A stretch of 64,000 nucleotides of DNA from Chimonanthus salicifolius (lineage: Eukaryota; Streptophyta; Magnoliopsida; Laurales; Calycanthaceae). A program made the position numbers and the translations under genes. This document shows positions 54,120-64,000 of the stretch, piece by piece (position 1 is the first letter of the stretch; every line of letters begins with the position of its first letter). The stretch spans positions 57,773,080 to 57,837,079 of the forward strand of contig CM023538.1 of NCBI GenBank assembly GCA_013350335.1, given 5' to 3'. The notes beneath the pieces were generated by a model. That model saw only the letters and a list, made by a program, of their open reading frames with translations. It did not search any database and was not told the origin of the DNA.

Positions 54120-54240
54120 AGAAGTGGAAGTATGTGGATTTGAGCTCTCATAATTTAATTTTGGTGTATCTTAAAAATAGTGAATTCATCTATAGGAATT
54201 TTAGTAGGACTGTGTCTGAGTTTCTCATATGTTAATTTAA
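54120..54240 (+). mobile_element. SINE-like 3' body
   Basis: GGATTTGAGCTCTCATAATT, TTGGTGTATCTTAAAAATAG and TTTTAGTAGGACTGTGTCTG resemble bodies at 46145-46200, 46680-46740 (inverted) and 57905-57985. It ends in an AT run (54241-54271). Confidence 0.4.
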
Positions 54241-54271
54241 ATATATATATATATATATATATATATTTTTT
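54241..54271. repeat. AT dinucleotide microsatellite
   Basis: About 13 AT repeats followed by a T run, at the tail of the SINE-like body. Confidence 0.9.
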
Positions 54272-54924
54272 TTGTTAGTTACTTTTAAATTCCATTACTT
54301 TTAACATTTTTAGATAGCTTGGTTAAAGGCGATACTGGTGTATCAGCTAATATATCATTGATATTTTTTTCTCTCATTAGATTTTTATTTTTCAAAAAAA
54401 AATCAGAAAATTAGACTTTCATAAATACATAATTTTTCCAATAAATATCGGTTATTGGTTATTTACATATTCAAATATTATTTTCTTTAGAGTTAGTCAA
54501 TTTTAGTTATTTTTATCTTTTTTGAATTTTAGTTATAAAATAATTCTTATTTTCTAATTCTTTTAAGAAAAATTTAAAGAAATGAGATTGGGTGTTTCTG
54601 AAAGTGAATGAAAATTTGAGTCAATTTCTCTAACTCAATAAAATTTCAAATCGAATTCAAATTTCAAATTTTCAAACACTATTTTTATAGATTTCAAATT
54701 ATGGTAGTACATAATGCGCAGAAAAGATGTGAAGATTTATTCTCATTTTGATATAATCTAAGAAACCATTGATAATGCAGCCTACAAATTAATGGTTGAT
54801 ATCAAATCATTTTGAATAAATTTTAATTGTTGGTCAGTATGAAATTGAATAATAAGGTAATATGCGAAATGTGTTGAATTTTTGTATGGACACCGATATA
54901 AATTTTTCTAAATCAATGTGATGT

Positions 54925-55120
54925 GGCTACTAAGTGTATTCAAATGATATGATAAATTGGATGCATTTTACTGATAAAAGTAAAGGCTTCTTGAATTAAC
55001 AATAAATCTAAGATATTTTTAATGATTTTCCGTTAAATTTTACTGGTTTTTATTTTTCTTAGGATAATGTTTTTGTAGGAAAACATTTGACATTTCTCAG
55101 GTGCTCTTAAGAGTATGATT
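54925..55120. repeat. Dispersed ~170-bp repeat (GATAAAAGTAAAGGC), copy 2
   Basis: Closest to 58730-58935. The upstream 54590-54900 also shares segments with 58560-58720 (GATAATGCAGCC, GTGAAATGTGTTGAATTTT). Confidence 0.6.
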
Positions 55121-55299
55121 TTATTTTTCTTTGATGGGCCATGTTGCACTTGACTTTCATAAAGGGTTAAAACTTTAAAAATAAATCTATCCAAATGATA
55201 GACACGACATTTTATAAATCACAGGATTCGATAAATTCAATTTTTAAGTAATTATTCATAGGTTGGAGTCTTTTATTTTTTGGATTTAAAAAATAAAAA

Positions 55300-55650
55300 A
55301 TTCTGTATATTGGCCGAAATCTCAACTCATATATCAGCTATAGTAGATATGTACGACTGATTCGATACCTATCAATCGATATTATCACCTAAAACCTTTA
55401 ACTATAAAAAAGAGAAATATGACTTCATCTCAAAGATGTGCCCAAGTAGATTTGAGTTCACTCATAATAATCATAATCAAGGTCAAGATTCAGCTGATAT
55501 AATACAGTTTTTGAGCACTGTATTATATCGGCCGATACATATTGTGTCGGCCTTACACAATATTTCTCGGCTGATATGACCGATATATCGGAAATATATA
55601 TCGGTCCGATATCAGTCAATATTCATAATATCAGTCATTTTTTTTAAAAA
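55300..55650. mobile_element. ATCGGCCGAT-family copies with an internal hairpin
   Basis: TATTGGCCGAAATCTCA, ATATCGGCCGATACATATTG and GGAAATATATATCGGTCCGA are family words. GATATAATACAG at 55497-55508 and its exact inverse CTGTATTATATC flank a short loop. Probably two copies side by side. Confidence 0.5.
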
Positions 55651-56031
55651 AAAAAATCAAAACGTTAGTAAACTCGAGTTGATATCTTAGTCAATATCAG
55701 ACCAATAGGACTCAGGAATTTATTAGCTTTTCTCAAAGCAAATTGACCTCATCAAGTACTCCGACAAGATCATATGTCACATGTTCAAGGGTTTCGTACA
55801 ATTTTTCTAGAAAAAACGTGACAGCTGCCTCTGCCATCTCTCCCTCTGGGTTCTAGGAAATTGTTAGGGAAGGTTCAATTTAATGAAAATAGGAAGCAAA
55901 GTCGTCTCTTACTCTGTTCAATGGTTGGATAGTAAACAGATTTGGTGGAATAAAAGTAGGAGGCAAGGGAGAATGCAGGGCTGTTGATGGAGAGAGAAAA
56001 AAAAAAACCAAAGAAGATGAGCAGAGAGGAT

Positions 56032-57322
56032 GTGACCAAACTCAGTTCCCTTCGTCACAGCTGGGAACCATTATTAATTTTTCAAATGTTCACTTATACG
56101 CAAAGGGGTATAAAATTTATCAAATATTGTGACCTTAAATCTGCTGAAATATTCTTTCATTTAATATATTGTTTATTAAAAATTACATTGATTAAATTGA
56201 CTAAATCATATTTTTAAAAGCTATAAAGTTTAAAGACTAAAAAAATAATTTAAATCATAAAATTTAACAACTTTAAAAATATAGTTTTATCAATCTAATT
56301 AAAATATTTTTTATAATATATTAAAAATAACATTAATTGTAATCTTCATGGTTTCTATGAAGAAAAAGAAGTTAGGACCACTCATGTCCATCTATGGCTC
56401 AATGCAATGAAAGAGAGGACAAAATAGAATTAAAGAGGTCCCCCACGAACGGTTCAAACTTCTTTCTCATTTTTGGTTCCGTTTAAGTAGCGTGTTTTAC
56501 TGTCTATTTTTCCACAGCCTTGACGCCATTTCACACCCGCAAAAGTCATGTGGTGATCCATTTTCCACAGTGGAAGCAAGAATCAAGATGAAATGTTGAG
56601 ATGCAACTTTTCTAAGGACTTAAAAAGGGCTACTTTTGTGAGAGCGAAAGGTTAGGAGAAGGGGTCTAAAATTCAGTAGATACGTTATCTCGGATTTTGA
56701 ATGTATGAGATATCTCGATCCATCCATCTTGATCGAGATTTGGCCTCCAAAAGAGAGAGAAAGAAAGAATAATATTTGTCGATATTATGGAACTTAGATA
56801 TTGGCCTGAGTTGCCGAGATCTTGGCCTTACCAAATTTTGGACTCCTGGTTAAGAGTTGGGTATCAACTCAAAAGACTAACTCGGTAGAGTGATCCAAGT
56901 TTTGTTATAACAAGGGTTAAAATTTGAGATTTTCGAGATCTCAGCCAATATGGCCGATATCTCTCTCCTCTTTTTTTTTTTGGAAAATATCGAGTATTTT
57001 TTATATTTTATTTTTTCCTAATTTAAAATAAAATAAAAATGATAGGAGGCCCGATTCTGAAAGGAAAAAAAAAAAAGGAAATTGAAAATATCGTCTTGGG
57101 CCCACTATCGATATTTCATTTTTTTTTTTTTTTTAAAAAAAAACCAATAGAATCGAATATCGGTCGATATTCCTATGGTACGACCAATACATATCGTATC
57201 GGCCGAGATTAATTTCCTGCTATTACCTTTAAATTACCAAATAAGGATAATGAGGAGTGTTATTCCATTACTGAAATAGAGGCCAATCTCAATACAAATG
57301 CATTGTATTTACCGTTGCTCAA
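56032..57322. repeat. Segmental duplication, copy 2, second part
   Basis: Matches 3259-4389, with an extra ~170 bases (about 56585-56750) of GAGATATCTCGAT-type sequence inserted. It contains the ATCGGCCGAT-family core at 56930-57215. Confidence 0.75.
56930..57215. mobile_element. ATCGGCCGAT-family element, duplicate of the 4.0-4.3 kb copy
   Basis: It begins near CAAGGGTTAAAATTTGAG at 56919 and holds AGGAGGCCCGATTCTGAAAG. It ends around CGTATCGGCCGAGATTAATT. Left end CAAGGGTTAAAA agrees with the family end at 15884. Confidence 0.55.
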
Positions 57323-57524
57323 TGAAGAACGCTTCGATAGGCTCCATGGTCTCTCATGATCCATCTCTTTAAAATGAATTTCTAAATTTGCCCCTATTTT
57401 TCTCCTCCACTCTATTTTCCTCTTTTTTAAAATGACAAATATATAAACTTCTTTTAAATAAGTGTACTATAAAAAGAATATAAGTGCAAAAATCTCTTCC
57501 CTTAATTTATTCCTGACTCCCATT

Positions 57525-58300
57525 GACCCAAACATCTTTTGTTATTCTACCACCGTATTGAAAGAAAAGTTCAACTGTTAGCTTTCCAAGTGGGCCATTG
57601 ATTGCAACTATACACGCAATTGCAAACCTATGTGTTGGACTAACATAAGGAGATAACTTTAAGCATCTTTACGTCTGTGACTTCAAATTTGTATCCTTTT
57701 GAGGTCAATAACGGAGGGTCCCATCTATTATTACATGATTCCACAGTGATAATCTGTCAAGTGGTCCACAACTTCACATCTGTATTTACTAGTCTTAACT
57801 CTTAAGTTGCTGAAAGCCTGAAACAATTGATTTTCCGTCAAAATTAAACATGATATTTCATTTAAGTATTTCGCCTCATATAAAGTTAGAGGTATGGAGG
57901 TTAGAGGTTTGAGATCCGATGGCCTAATTTTGATATTTCTTAAGGATAGTAGACTCATCTGTATAGATTTTAATAAGACTGTCTCTGAATTTTCCATACG
58001 TTAATAAAAAAACAAAGTATTTATTGTTAGTTACTTTTAAATTTCATTACGTTTTACATTTAAAAAAATTATCAATTAAATTGATTAAATTATATTTTAA
58101 ATAACTATAACTTTTAAATATTAAAAAACAATTTAAATTATAAATTAGAAAAACCCAAACATCTTTTCTTATTCTACCCTCAGATTGAAAGAAAAGTTCA
58201 CCTGTTAGCTTCCCAAGTGGGCCATTGATTGCGACCACACATGCAAACCATGTGTTGGAGGGTCCCATCTATTATTACATAATTCCACAGTGATAATATG
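57525..58300. repeat. Local repeat, copies 2 and 3
   Basis: Two further copies of the 53757-54000 repeat, at 57525-57760 and 58145-58300, with a SINE-like body (57880-58010) between them. The array looks like imbricated local duplication, not a clean tandem repeat. Confidence 0.65.
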
Positions 58301-59085
58301 TCAAGTGGTCCACAACTTCACATCTGCATCAAATGATTTTCCTACAATATTTCATGAATATTTATTGTTAATTACTTTTCAATTCCATTACATTTTAAAC
58401 ATTTTTAAAAAAATTATGTACTTGGAAACCCTTAAGAAATGTGAATAAATTCTATGAAAAATAATATCTCGTCGTCAGGGGTTAAAGGCGATATTAATAT
58501 ATGGGCTCATATATGATTGATAATTTGTCTCTTTTCAGATTTTTATTTTTATTTTTCAAAAATTCAGAAAAATAAAGAAAATTATGACTTTGATACTAAT
58601 CTAAGAAACCTTTGATAATGCAGCCTTCAAATTAATGATTATCAGTGTGAAATTGGAGAATAAGATTATATGTGAAATGTGTTGAATTTTTCAATGGACA
58701 TCTACATAATTTTTTTAAAAATCAATGTGACTTGGCTACTAAGTGCATTCAAATGATATGAGAAATTGGATGCATTTTACTGATAAAAGTAAAGGCTTCT
58801 TGAATTAACAATAAGTCCGAGATATTTTTAATGATTTTCCGTTAAATTTTACTGACTTTTGTTTTTTTTAGGATAATGTTTTTTGAGGAAAACATTTGAC
58901 ATTTCTCAGTGCTTTTAGGAGGATGATTTTATTTTTCTTTCATGGGTCATGTTCACTCGACTTTCATAAAGATTAAAATCTTAAAAATAAATTTATCCAA
59001 ACAATAGGGACAACATTTTATAAATCATAGGATTCGATAAATTCAAATTTTAAGTAATTAATCATAGGTTGAATTTAAAAAAATC
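58301..59085. repeat. Mosaic of segments seen elsewhere in the window
   Basis: 58300-58500 resembles 51740-51900 (ATGTCAAGTGG, TTTTCAATTCCATTA, AGGGGTTAAAG). 58730-58935 is the third copy of the GATAAAAGTAAAGGC repeat. No coding was seen. Confidence 0.55.
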
Positions 59086-59150
59086 AAAAAGCGGATATTT
59101 GGCCTATATATCTCGGCGAGATATTGGCCAATATTTGACTTCGAACTCTA
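59086..59150. mobile_element. ATCGGCCGAT-family fragment
   Basis: GCGGATATTTGGCCTATATA and TCTCGGCGAGATATTGGCCA are truncated family words. Confidence 0.3.
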
Positions 59151-59418
59151 AGATGTACCCAAGTAGACTTGAGTTCACTCCTAATAATAACTTGTATGTA
59201 AAATTAAAGAAGCTCCGAATATTTATCATAATCCCTTTCAGGGTAAATTAGTGGTGGAGAATCACCTGATAAAAGCTCTCAAATGGGCTCATGTAAAGAA
59301 CCCTCCATGCAACCAGATCCTTCTATTTGATTAGAGCTCAGGCCCATTAGAAAAGCTCATTTAAAAATATCGGGTTCTATTGATGCTCAGCCCCAAAGCC
59401 CAATATCCAGTCGAAAAA

Positions 59419-59422
<4 letters not shown>

Positions 59423-59469
<47 letters not shown>
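59423..59469. repeat. AT dinucleotide microsatellite
   Basis: About 23 uninterrupted AT repeats. Confidence 0.95.
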
Positions 59470-59472
<3 letters not shown>

Positions 59473-59639
59473 TTAAATAAATATAAAAAATAAAATGTAG
59501 AAATTGAAAGTAGATTTATGAGATAAGAGTGCACTAAATTTTAATTCAAAATTCAATTTATAACTACTTTATGTTAATAGTTCAAGTTTCTAAATTTCCT
59601 TAAAAAAATTTAAGGATAGCTTATTATTTTGATCACTTA

Positions 59640-59860
59640 GAACATGTGACTTTAAATTATATTTTAGGTTCAAATTTAATTCAATTGTACTCTATTTCAA
59701 TGTCTACTGCTGATTTTGAAAGTGATTAATAAAACTGAAAAATACAGGAAGGGAAAAGGTGGACTAAGTATAGTACTCTATTTCTCACGCTTTACATGTA
59801 TCAGGTTCCTTTGGGCTTGGATTCAGCTTATATCTTAAGCCCATGTCGGGCTCAGCTCGG
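59640..59860. repeat. Dispersed repeat, second copy of 20617-20830
   Basis: Shared TTTTAGGTTCAAATTTA, CAATTGTACTCTAT and GGGAAAAGGTGGACTAAGTA. A more distant relative is at about 32890-32950 inside the foldback element. Confidence 0.6.
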
Positions 59861-60540
59861 GCTTAGGATTCGCACAGCATAGGGTTCACGCTTTAAGAAA
59901 CATTTTATAAATCTAATGCCTCGGTTAGTGTTGGTATTGGAAAATCTAGCGCCCGCACTTATAATATCAACACGGACAGTCATAGTTGTCATCCCTGCAA
60001 TCTTCTACAAAATGGAGATAATTTAATTTAAAAAAAGTTTGATCACATGTACGAGATACCTTGACCCAATTTCAATTTCTGAAGGTTTACTGATACAAAA
60101 TTACAAACTCACAATTTTTAAAGTATTTTTTGCAAAATATTCCTTCTATTAGAGAATTTTCTGCACAAAGACAGGCCAAGTCATTCAAAACTCAGCAATC
60201 CAATGTGAAAATCAGAATTGAAGATTAAATGGAATGGGCAGAGTTTCATTTGAGAGTCACTTAAAACTTTCTATAAAAATCCTATTTTCTATTTTTAACT
60301 ATTTTATATTTAATGTTTTTATTTTTAATTGTTGATTTTGTAAGATGGAGTCAAAGCCTTTCAACTCGTTGTATCCATTTGTATAACCTTTTCCTATTTT
60401 CAGGCCTTTTCTGCATAAGCTGGGTTTTCAGTCCAACCTAGACCAAGACTGACCACACCTATGGTCGAACAAATCATGCAGGGGAGCAAAAGTTCACTGA
60501 TATTTTACAAAAATCAGGACATATTATTTTCCTTTGCAGC
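59861..60540. other. No recognised feature
   Basis: Intergenic DNA without domains or terminal repeats that I can see. Confidence 0.35.
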
Positions 60541-60548
60541 AGTTTGTA

Positions 60549-60882
60549 CCAAGGGTATAAATATTGGCCGATACGTTTTCGACGGACGAGATATCTTGGC
60601 CAATATGCATAGTATAGACAATAGAAAAAAGAAATCGGCCGAGATCTCAGCCGAATATCTATTGTGGGCCCGGCTGATATCTCGGCCGATACTTACCAAT
60701 ATCGGATGAATATCGGCCTAAATATTTGCATATATATATATATATATATATTTAAAAAACAGCTTTTTTATTTTTTTAAATGAATTTTTTTTAAAAAAAG
60801 ACACCAGATTTAAAAAAAAAAAAAATTGGAAGAGAGCAAAAATCTAGGCCGAAATCTCAGCAAGGTCGATTTTTCGACCCCC
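60549..60882. mobile_element. hAT-type MITE, ATCGGCCGAT family, with target duplication
   Basis: The 334-bp element is bracketed by AGTTTGTA (60541-60548 and 60883-60890). Ends are CCAAGGGTATAAATATTGGC and the inverse GGGGGTCGAAAAATCG. The interior has GGCCGATACG, GATATCTCGGCCGATACT and an AT run at 60728-60750. No transposase. Second bounded member of the family. Confidence 0.8.
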
Positions 60883-60890
60883 AGTTTGTA

Positions 60891-61410
60891 CTAATGAATA
60901 GTAAGAAGTGGCCCAGACATATGCTTTAAAAGGTTGTAACAGTGTTGGGCCAAGATATGTTTTGCTAGCTTAGGTCCAAGTTTGAGTCGGCCCAATTTGT
61001 TATACTTAAAGTCTTAAATAACATATACACAAACATTAGCCACAAACATGTGTGGACCTCCTTGTAGGGCCGGCCCAAAAAAAGTTCCATTTTTACCTCC
61101 TCTCTCCCCCTTTACCTTTCTCTAAATTGGATCTCTTCTAAATTTGAAACTGATTCAATCAAACTGTTTAATGGTCAGACCATACGAAAATATACAAAAT
61201 TCACCGCTAAAACTGTTTGTAACTGATCATCAAATGATGTTAATATATAACTATATTAGCAGTGGATTCAATTGGGCGTAAGGAAGGCCTGAGGTCTGGG
61301 CCTGAACTGAATTTAACTCGAACTTCCTTTCAGACAGTAAATCGGGGCAGTGCCTGGCCCAGGCCAGCTGAACACCAAATTCTGGGCCTATTTGTGAAGT
61401 ATTGCCATTG
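60891..61410. other. No recognised feature
   Basis: Moderate GC, with several GGCCCA / GGGCC words. No domain or repeat boundaries. Confidence 0.35.
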
Positions 61411-61426
61411 GGTTGGCCCTACTCGA

Positions 61427-61745
61427 GTTTTTTTTTGAACGGTAGCAAAAATAAATATATTAAGAGAGAAAGAAGAATAATACAGAGAAGAAAACAAAGG
61501 ATCTAAAAGACTAAGATCCAAAGAAAGCCAACAGAAAGAAGACGGGAAAAGATTAGAAGAGAACCCCACCAAAAACAAATACTCCAAAATCAGAACCCCA
61601 CCCAACCTGGCAAATAAGCCAACAACCCCAAATGCACATCTACAGTCAGACCGAGATTGGCACCAACCTCCCCTCTAGGACTCCATCAATACACCCACGG
61701 GCAACAACCGCTTCTCTAAGACGCCATCCAAACACCGCGAAGATG
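61427..61745 (-). mobile_element. L1-type LINE 3' end, 5'-truncated
   Basis: On the minus strand the end reads TTAATATATTTATTTTTGCT, then ACCGTTC and a short A tail (T run at 61428-61436). This is the standard 3' terminus of plant L1 elements. The 12-bp target duplication GGCCCTACTCGA is at 61415-61426 and 61746-61757. Only ~310 bases remain, so no endonuclease or reverse transcriptase is present. The sequence is well preserved. Confidence 0.85.
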
Positions 61746-61867
61746 GGCCCTACTCGAATTGTGCACCAATATATTTATTTTTTTAATAAATAGTTGTACA
61801 AAAGCTTATTAATTTAATATTTTTCAGCTGCAACTAGTTCTATACTACGATCAACATCAAATGAGGA

Positions 61868-62048
61868 GGAATCAGTTCAAACCTGAAACTCTAATTAGGG
61901 TTCACTATTCTTTATTTAAATGTCACTTGAGTGCGTTACAATTTCACTAAATCAGTTGACTGCGATTATACTAATTGCTAATGACTTTAGGTTTTGATTC
62001 AGTAGTTTCATTAAATTAAGTAAGTGAAAAGAGACAAATTTCATGAGA
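61868..62048. repeat. Dispersed ~200-bp repeat, copy 2
   Basis: Matches 52640-52860 and stops at the start of the Copia LTR at 62050, which suggests that the LTR inserted into it. Confidence 0.65.
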
Positions 62049-62049
62049 T

Positions 62050-62343
62050 TGTTGGGTTTGGCTCAATAGGCCAACAATGAGTTGGGCCCATTAGGGCCTA
62101 AGTTCTCTTGTAAACCCAAACTATATAAGGGTAAGTTTTACTCCTTAGGGTTAAGCTGAGAAACATTTCTATTTGTCAGAGAGAAGAGTCTATGGAGAGA
62201 TTCATTGTAGCACCCTGTTCTTTATCTTCTTCATAGTGAATTGAGCAATCGCTCCTTGGACGTAGCCTTCGGGTGAACCATGTAAATCGCTTGTCTCTTA
62301 TGTGATTATGATATTGTGTGATTTGCATTCATTTTACATAACA
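62050..62343 (+). repeat. Copia-3 5' LTR
   Basis: 294 bases from TGTTGGGTTTGGC to TTTTACATAACA. It has a TATA-like CTATATAAGGG near 62124 and is followed at once by a tRNA-Met primer site. No matching 3' LTR in the window. Confidence 0.75.
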
Positions 62344-62580
62344 ATTGGTATGAGAGCAAGGTTTACCGATTCATCATCGGATCTTGGGGAGAAATCACAC
62401 AGATTTTTTCAGCACAAAGGTGTTTCTCGGTTTGGCCTCAGCATCATATTGCAGATCTGAAACCAGATCTGGAAAGTTAAGTCCCCTCACCGAAATTGTG
62501 TGGTATCGCGGTCTCTGTTCAACATGCAAACTAGCGTGCAATCAATTGTTAGTCAATATACATAGCATTTAAATACATAC
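62344..62580 (+). mobile_element. Copia-3 primer site and leader, then truncated
   Basis: ATTGGTATGAGAGCAAGG at 62344 is the TGGTATCAGAGC site with one change. ~200 bases of leader follow (GGATCTTGGGGAGAAATC). I do not find gag, so the element is cut off or replaced by other DNA after about 62560. Confidence 0.65.
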
Positions 62581-62689
62581 AAGTAGTATTTCAAAACCAT
62601 ACTATTTTTCCAAGAATCTCTAAGGTAAATGGAATTGAGTTTCCTATTTCTTTTCTAATCATTTTAAGTTATAATAATCCACAATATAA

Positions 62690-63350
62690 TAATAATAAGG
62701 TGCTCAGACCAAATCTCATATTGTCTTCTGGGCACGACCAGATTGACGTATTGAGTTAGGTCTAGATGCTCAGGTCACTTCTCGTATTGTCTTCTAGATA
62801 GGACCAGATTGACATATTGAGTAAGGCCTCGAGGTCACTCAGTGCCCGACAGATATAGTGTCTGCCTAGAAGTGAAGTCACTCAATACTCGACAAATAGA
62901 GTCGGCTTGGAAGTGAATACAATAGTAATACACTATAGTAATAAGAGAAGAAGGGTTAGTACACTTTTAAATTATCAAATAGGTATAAACATCTCATGAA
63001 AACCTAGGATCTGACACATGCATCATCAATCAATCAAGATTTTACATTAAAAAACTGGGTTCCTCGGAACATGCCTTGGAACTAGGTACTGTGGCTTTGG
63101 ACCGTCCGAGCCACTGTCTAAACTAGTCCACAGACTTCGAAACATGGGTCTGTCCTCGAACCGTCTGAAGGTCAGGTCTCGGATCGTCCGAAGATACTTC
63201 CGAACCGAAAAATAAAGAAAAAATAGGCTTCAGTGGGTCTGTATGTCTCGGATCATGCCGAGGGAAGCTCGGATCGTCCGAGAGGGGTTTGGTCCTTCCG
63301 AACAGACTTTGAACGTCCGGAGCAGAGGCGGGAGAACTTGTGTTAAATGA
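62690..63350. repeat. Unclassified retrotransposon-like sequence with CGGATCGTCCGA words
   Basis: A ~60-base motif (GTCTTCTGGGCACGACCAGA / GTCTTCTAGATAGGACCAGA) is repeated at 62720 and 62788. 63100-63320 has recurring palindromic CTCGGATCGTCCGAG and GACCGTCCGAG words. Such blocks occur in some plant Ty3-type LTRs. No primer site or coding is visible. Confidence 0.45.
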
Positions 63351-64000
63351 AATAAATTAAAATTCTCATTTTGGGGTTTGAAAGAATAAACTAGACCGTA
63401 CTAAAATGGTCTAACATAATATGCTTGTTTCAAAAATTTTCGCATTTCCAAAATCATTTAAAAAATTTTATTTCTCCCTTTCGGAGTCATGACGGGCGGT
63501 TTTAAATACCATTTTCTGAAAATAAAATAATTCTGAAATCAAAAATATAAATCCTTAATTAAGGAAACTAATATCATTCAATAATAATCACATAATGACA
63601 TAAATAATAAAATAATATCAATAAGTGGTAAATTACCATTTTGCCCTTTTCAGCTAGACAAGCTGGATCACTGAGCTTTCAAGCTCAGATTGGACCACAC
63701 CTAGGCTTTTCACAAAGCCCTAACCGTAATTTTCGAGATTTACCGGTCTAAGAAGGATTTATTAAACTAATTACGCTTAATTTGGATCAGAGTATTATAT
63801 ATTCACTAATCAAAATTCAAACACATATCCAACATGCATAAATCAGATAAAAAACAGTAAATGTAAAATCAAAGAGAATTAATATTTTTTTAAACATAGG
63901 TATTCTCATCCCCCCGCTTCACGAGGAAAGCTTCTTTTCAGTCAGACCAAAACCATCACCACCACCACCCCGTTGAGAGGATATGCAAAGGATGTGCAGA
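63351..64000. other. Intergenic; possible 3' flank of another ankyrin gene copy
   Basis: GTAAAATCAAAGAGAATTAA at about 63864 and the following ATTCTCAT match the sequence ~270 bases downstream of the ankyrin gene's stop (34469 on). The last 100 bases (ACCATCACCACCACCACCCC) do not match anything else in the window. Confidence 0.3.

Noticed and set aside
61330..61605. 91-codon minus-strand open frame
   Set aside because: It spans the L1 3' untranslated end and flanking DNA. Apparent hydrophobicity comes from the CT/TTT-rich LINE tail.

Overview
The window looks like AT-rich nuclear DNA from an angiosperm. It carries spliced genes with GT-AG introns, plant-type Copia retrotransposons primed from initiator tRNA-Met, Stowaway and hAT-type miniature elements, an L1 LINE tail, tRNA-derived SINE heads, and relics of plant NLR and ankyrin-PGG immune-type genes. 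I see nothing prokaryotic or organellar. The species cannot be named from the sequence.

The only substantially complete protein gene lies on the minus strand, from 48463 down to 34746. It is a seven-exon ankyrin-repeat protein with a C-terminal PGG/membrane domain (ACD6/ITN1-like). A 6-kb Copia element sits in its fourth intron, and exon 6 carries a one-base frameshift. The first exon of a second, very similar gene runs off the left edge (256 to 1, minus). The two exons and their upstream DNA belong to a direct segmental duplication: 1-540 matches 48208-48751, and 1903-4389 matches 50718-52070 plus 56032-57322. The locus is therefore a tandem ankyrin-PGG cluster. The last ~60 bases matched near the right edge hint at a third copy beyond it.

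Layout. 1-4.4 kb: gene-copy 1 exon and duplicated upstream DNA with an inverted-repeat-bounded insertion. 4.4-9.9 kb: SINE-like heads and a 158-bp satellite between two copies of a ~250-bp repeat. 10-16.5 kb: MITEs with clear target-site duplications, and a tandem ~0.7-kb duplication carrying a long hairpin beside NLR 3'-end relics. 16.7-20.6 kb: a 3.75-kb segment between perfect 70-bp repeats, with a C/T-rich leader-like part and a 95-bp minisatellite. 22.4-22.75 kb: an NLR leucine-rich-repeat relic. 25-31.2 kb: a solo LTR interrupted by a 4-kb Copia element that lacks protease and integrase. 31.9-34.3 kb: a BED-finger transposase relic and a foldback element with ~0.3-kb arms. 34.7-48.5 kb: the ankyrin-PGG gene with nested transposons. 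48.7-64 kb: the second duplicated flank, a shuffled repeat mosaic, two more hAT-type MITEs, an L1 tail and the 5' end of another Copia element.

The strongest unexplained signals are two hAT-type miniature families whose copies show matching 8-bp target duplications. One has GGGTCGGGT-rich ends. The other is built from ATCGGCCGAT words and recurs at least ten times. Other notable signals are the multi-level nesting inside the ankyrin gene, the in-frame leader ORF before gag in the deleted Copia, and the duplicated hairpin next to NLR debris. All calls come from reading the sequence only; no database search was run.
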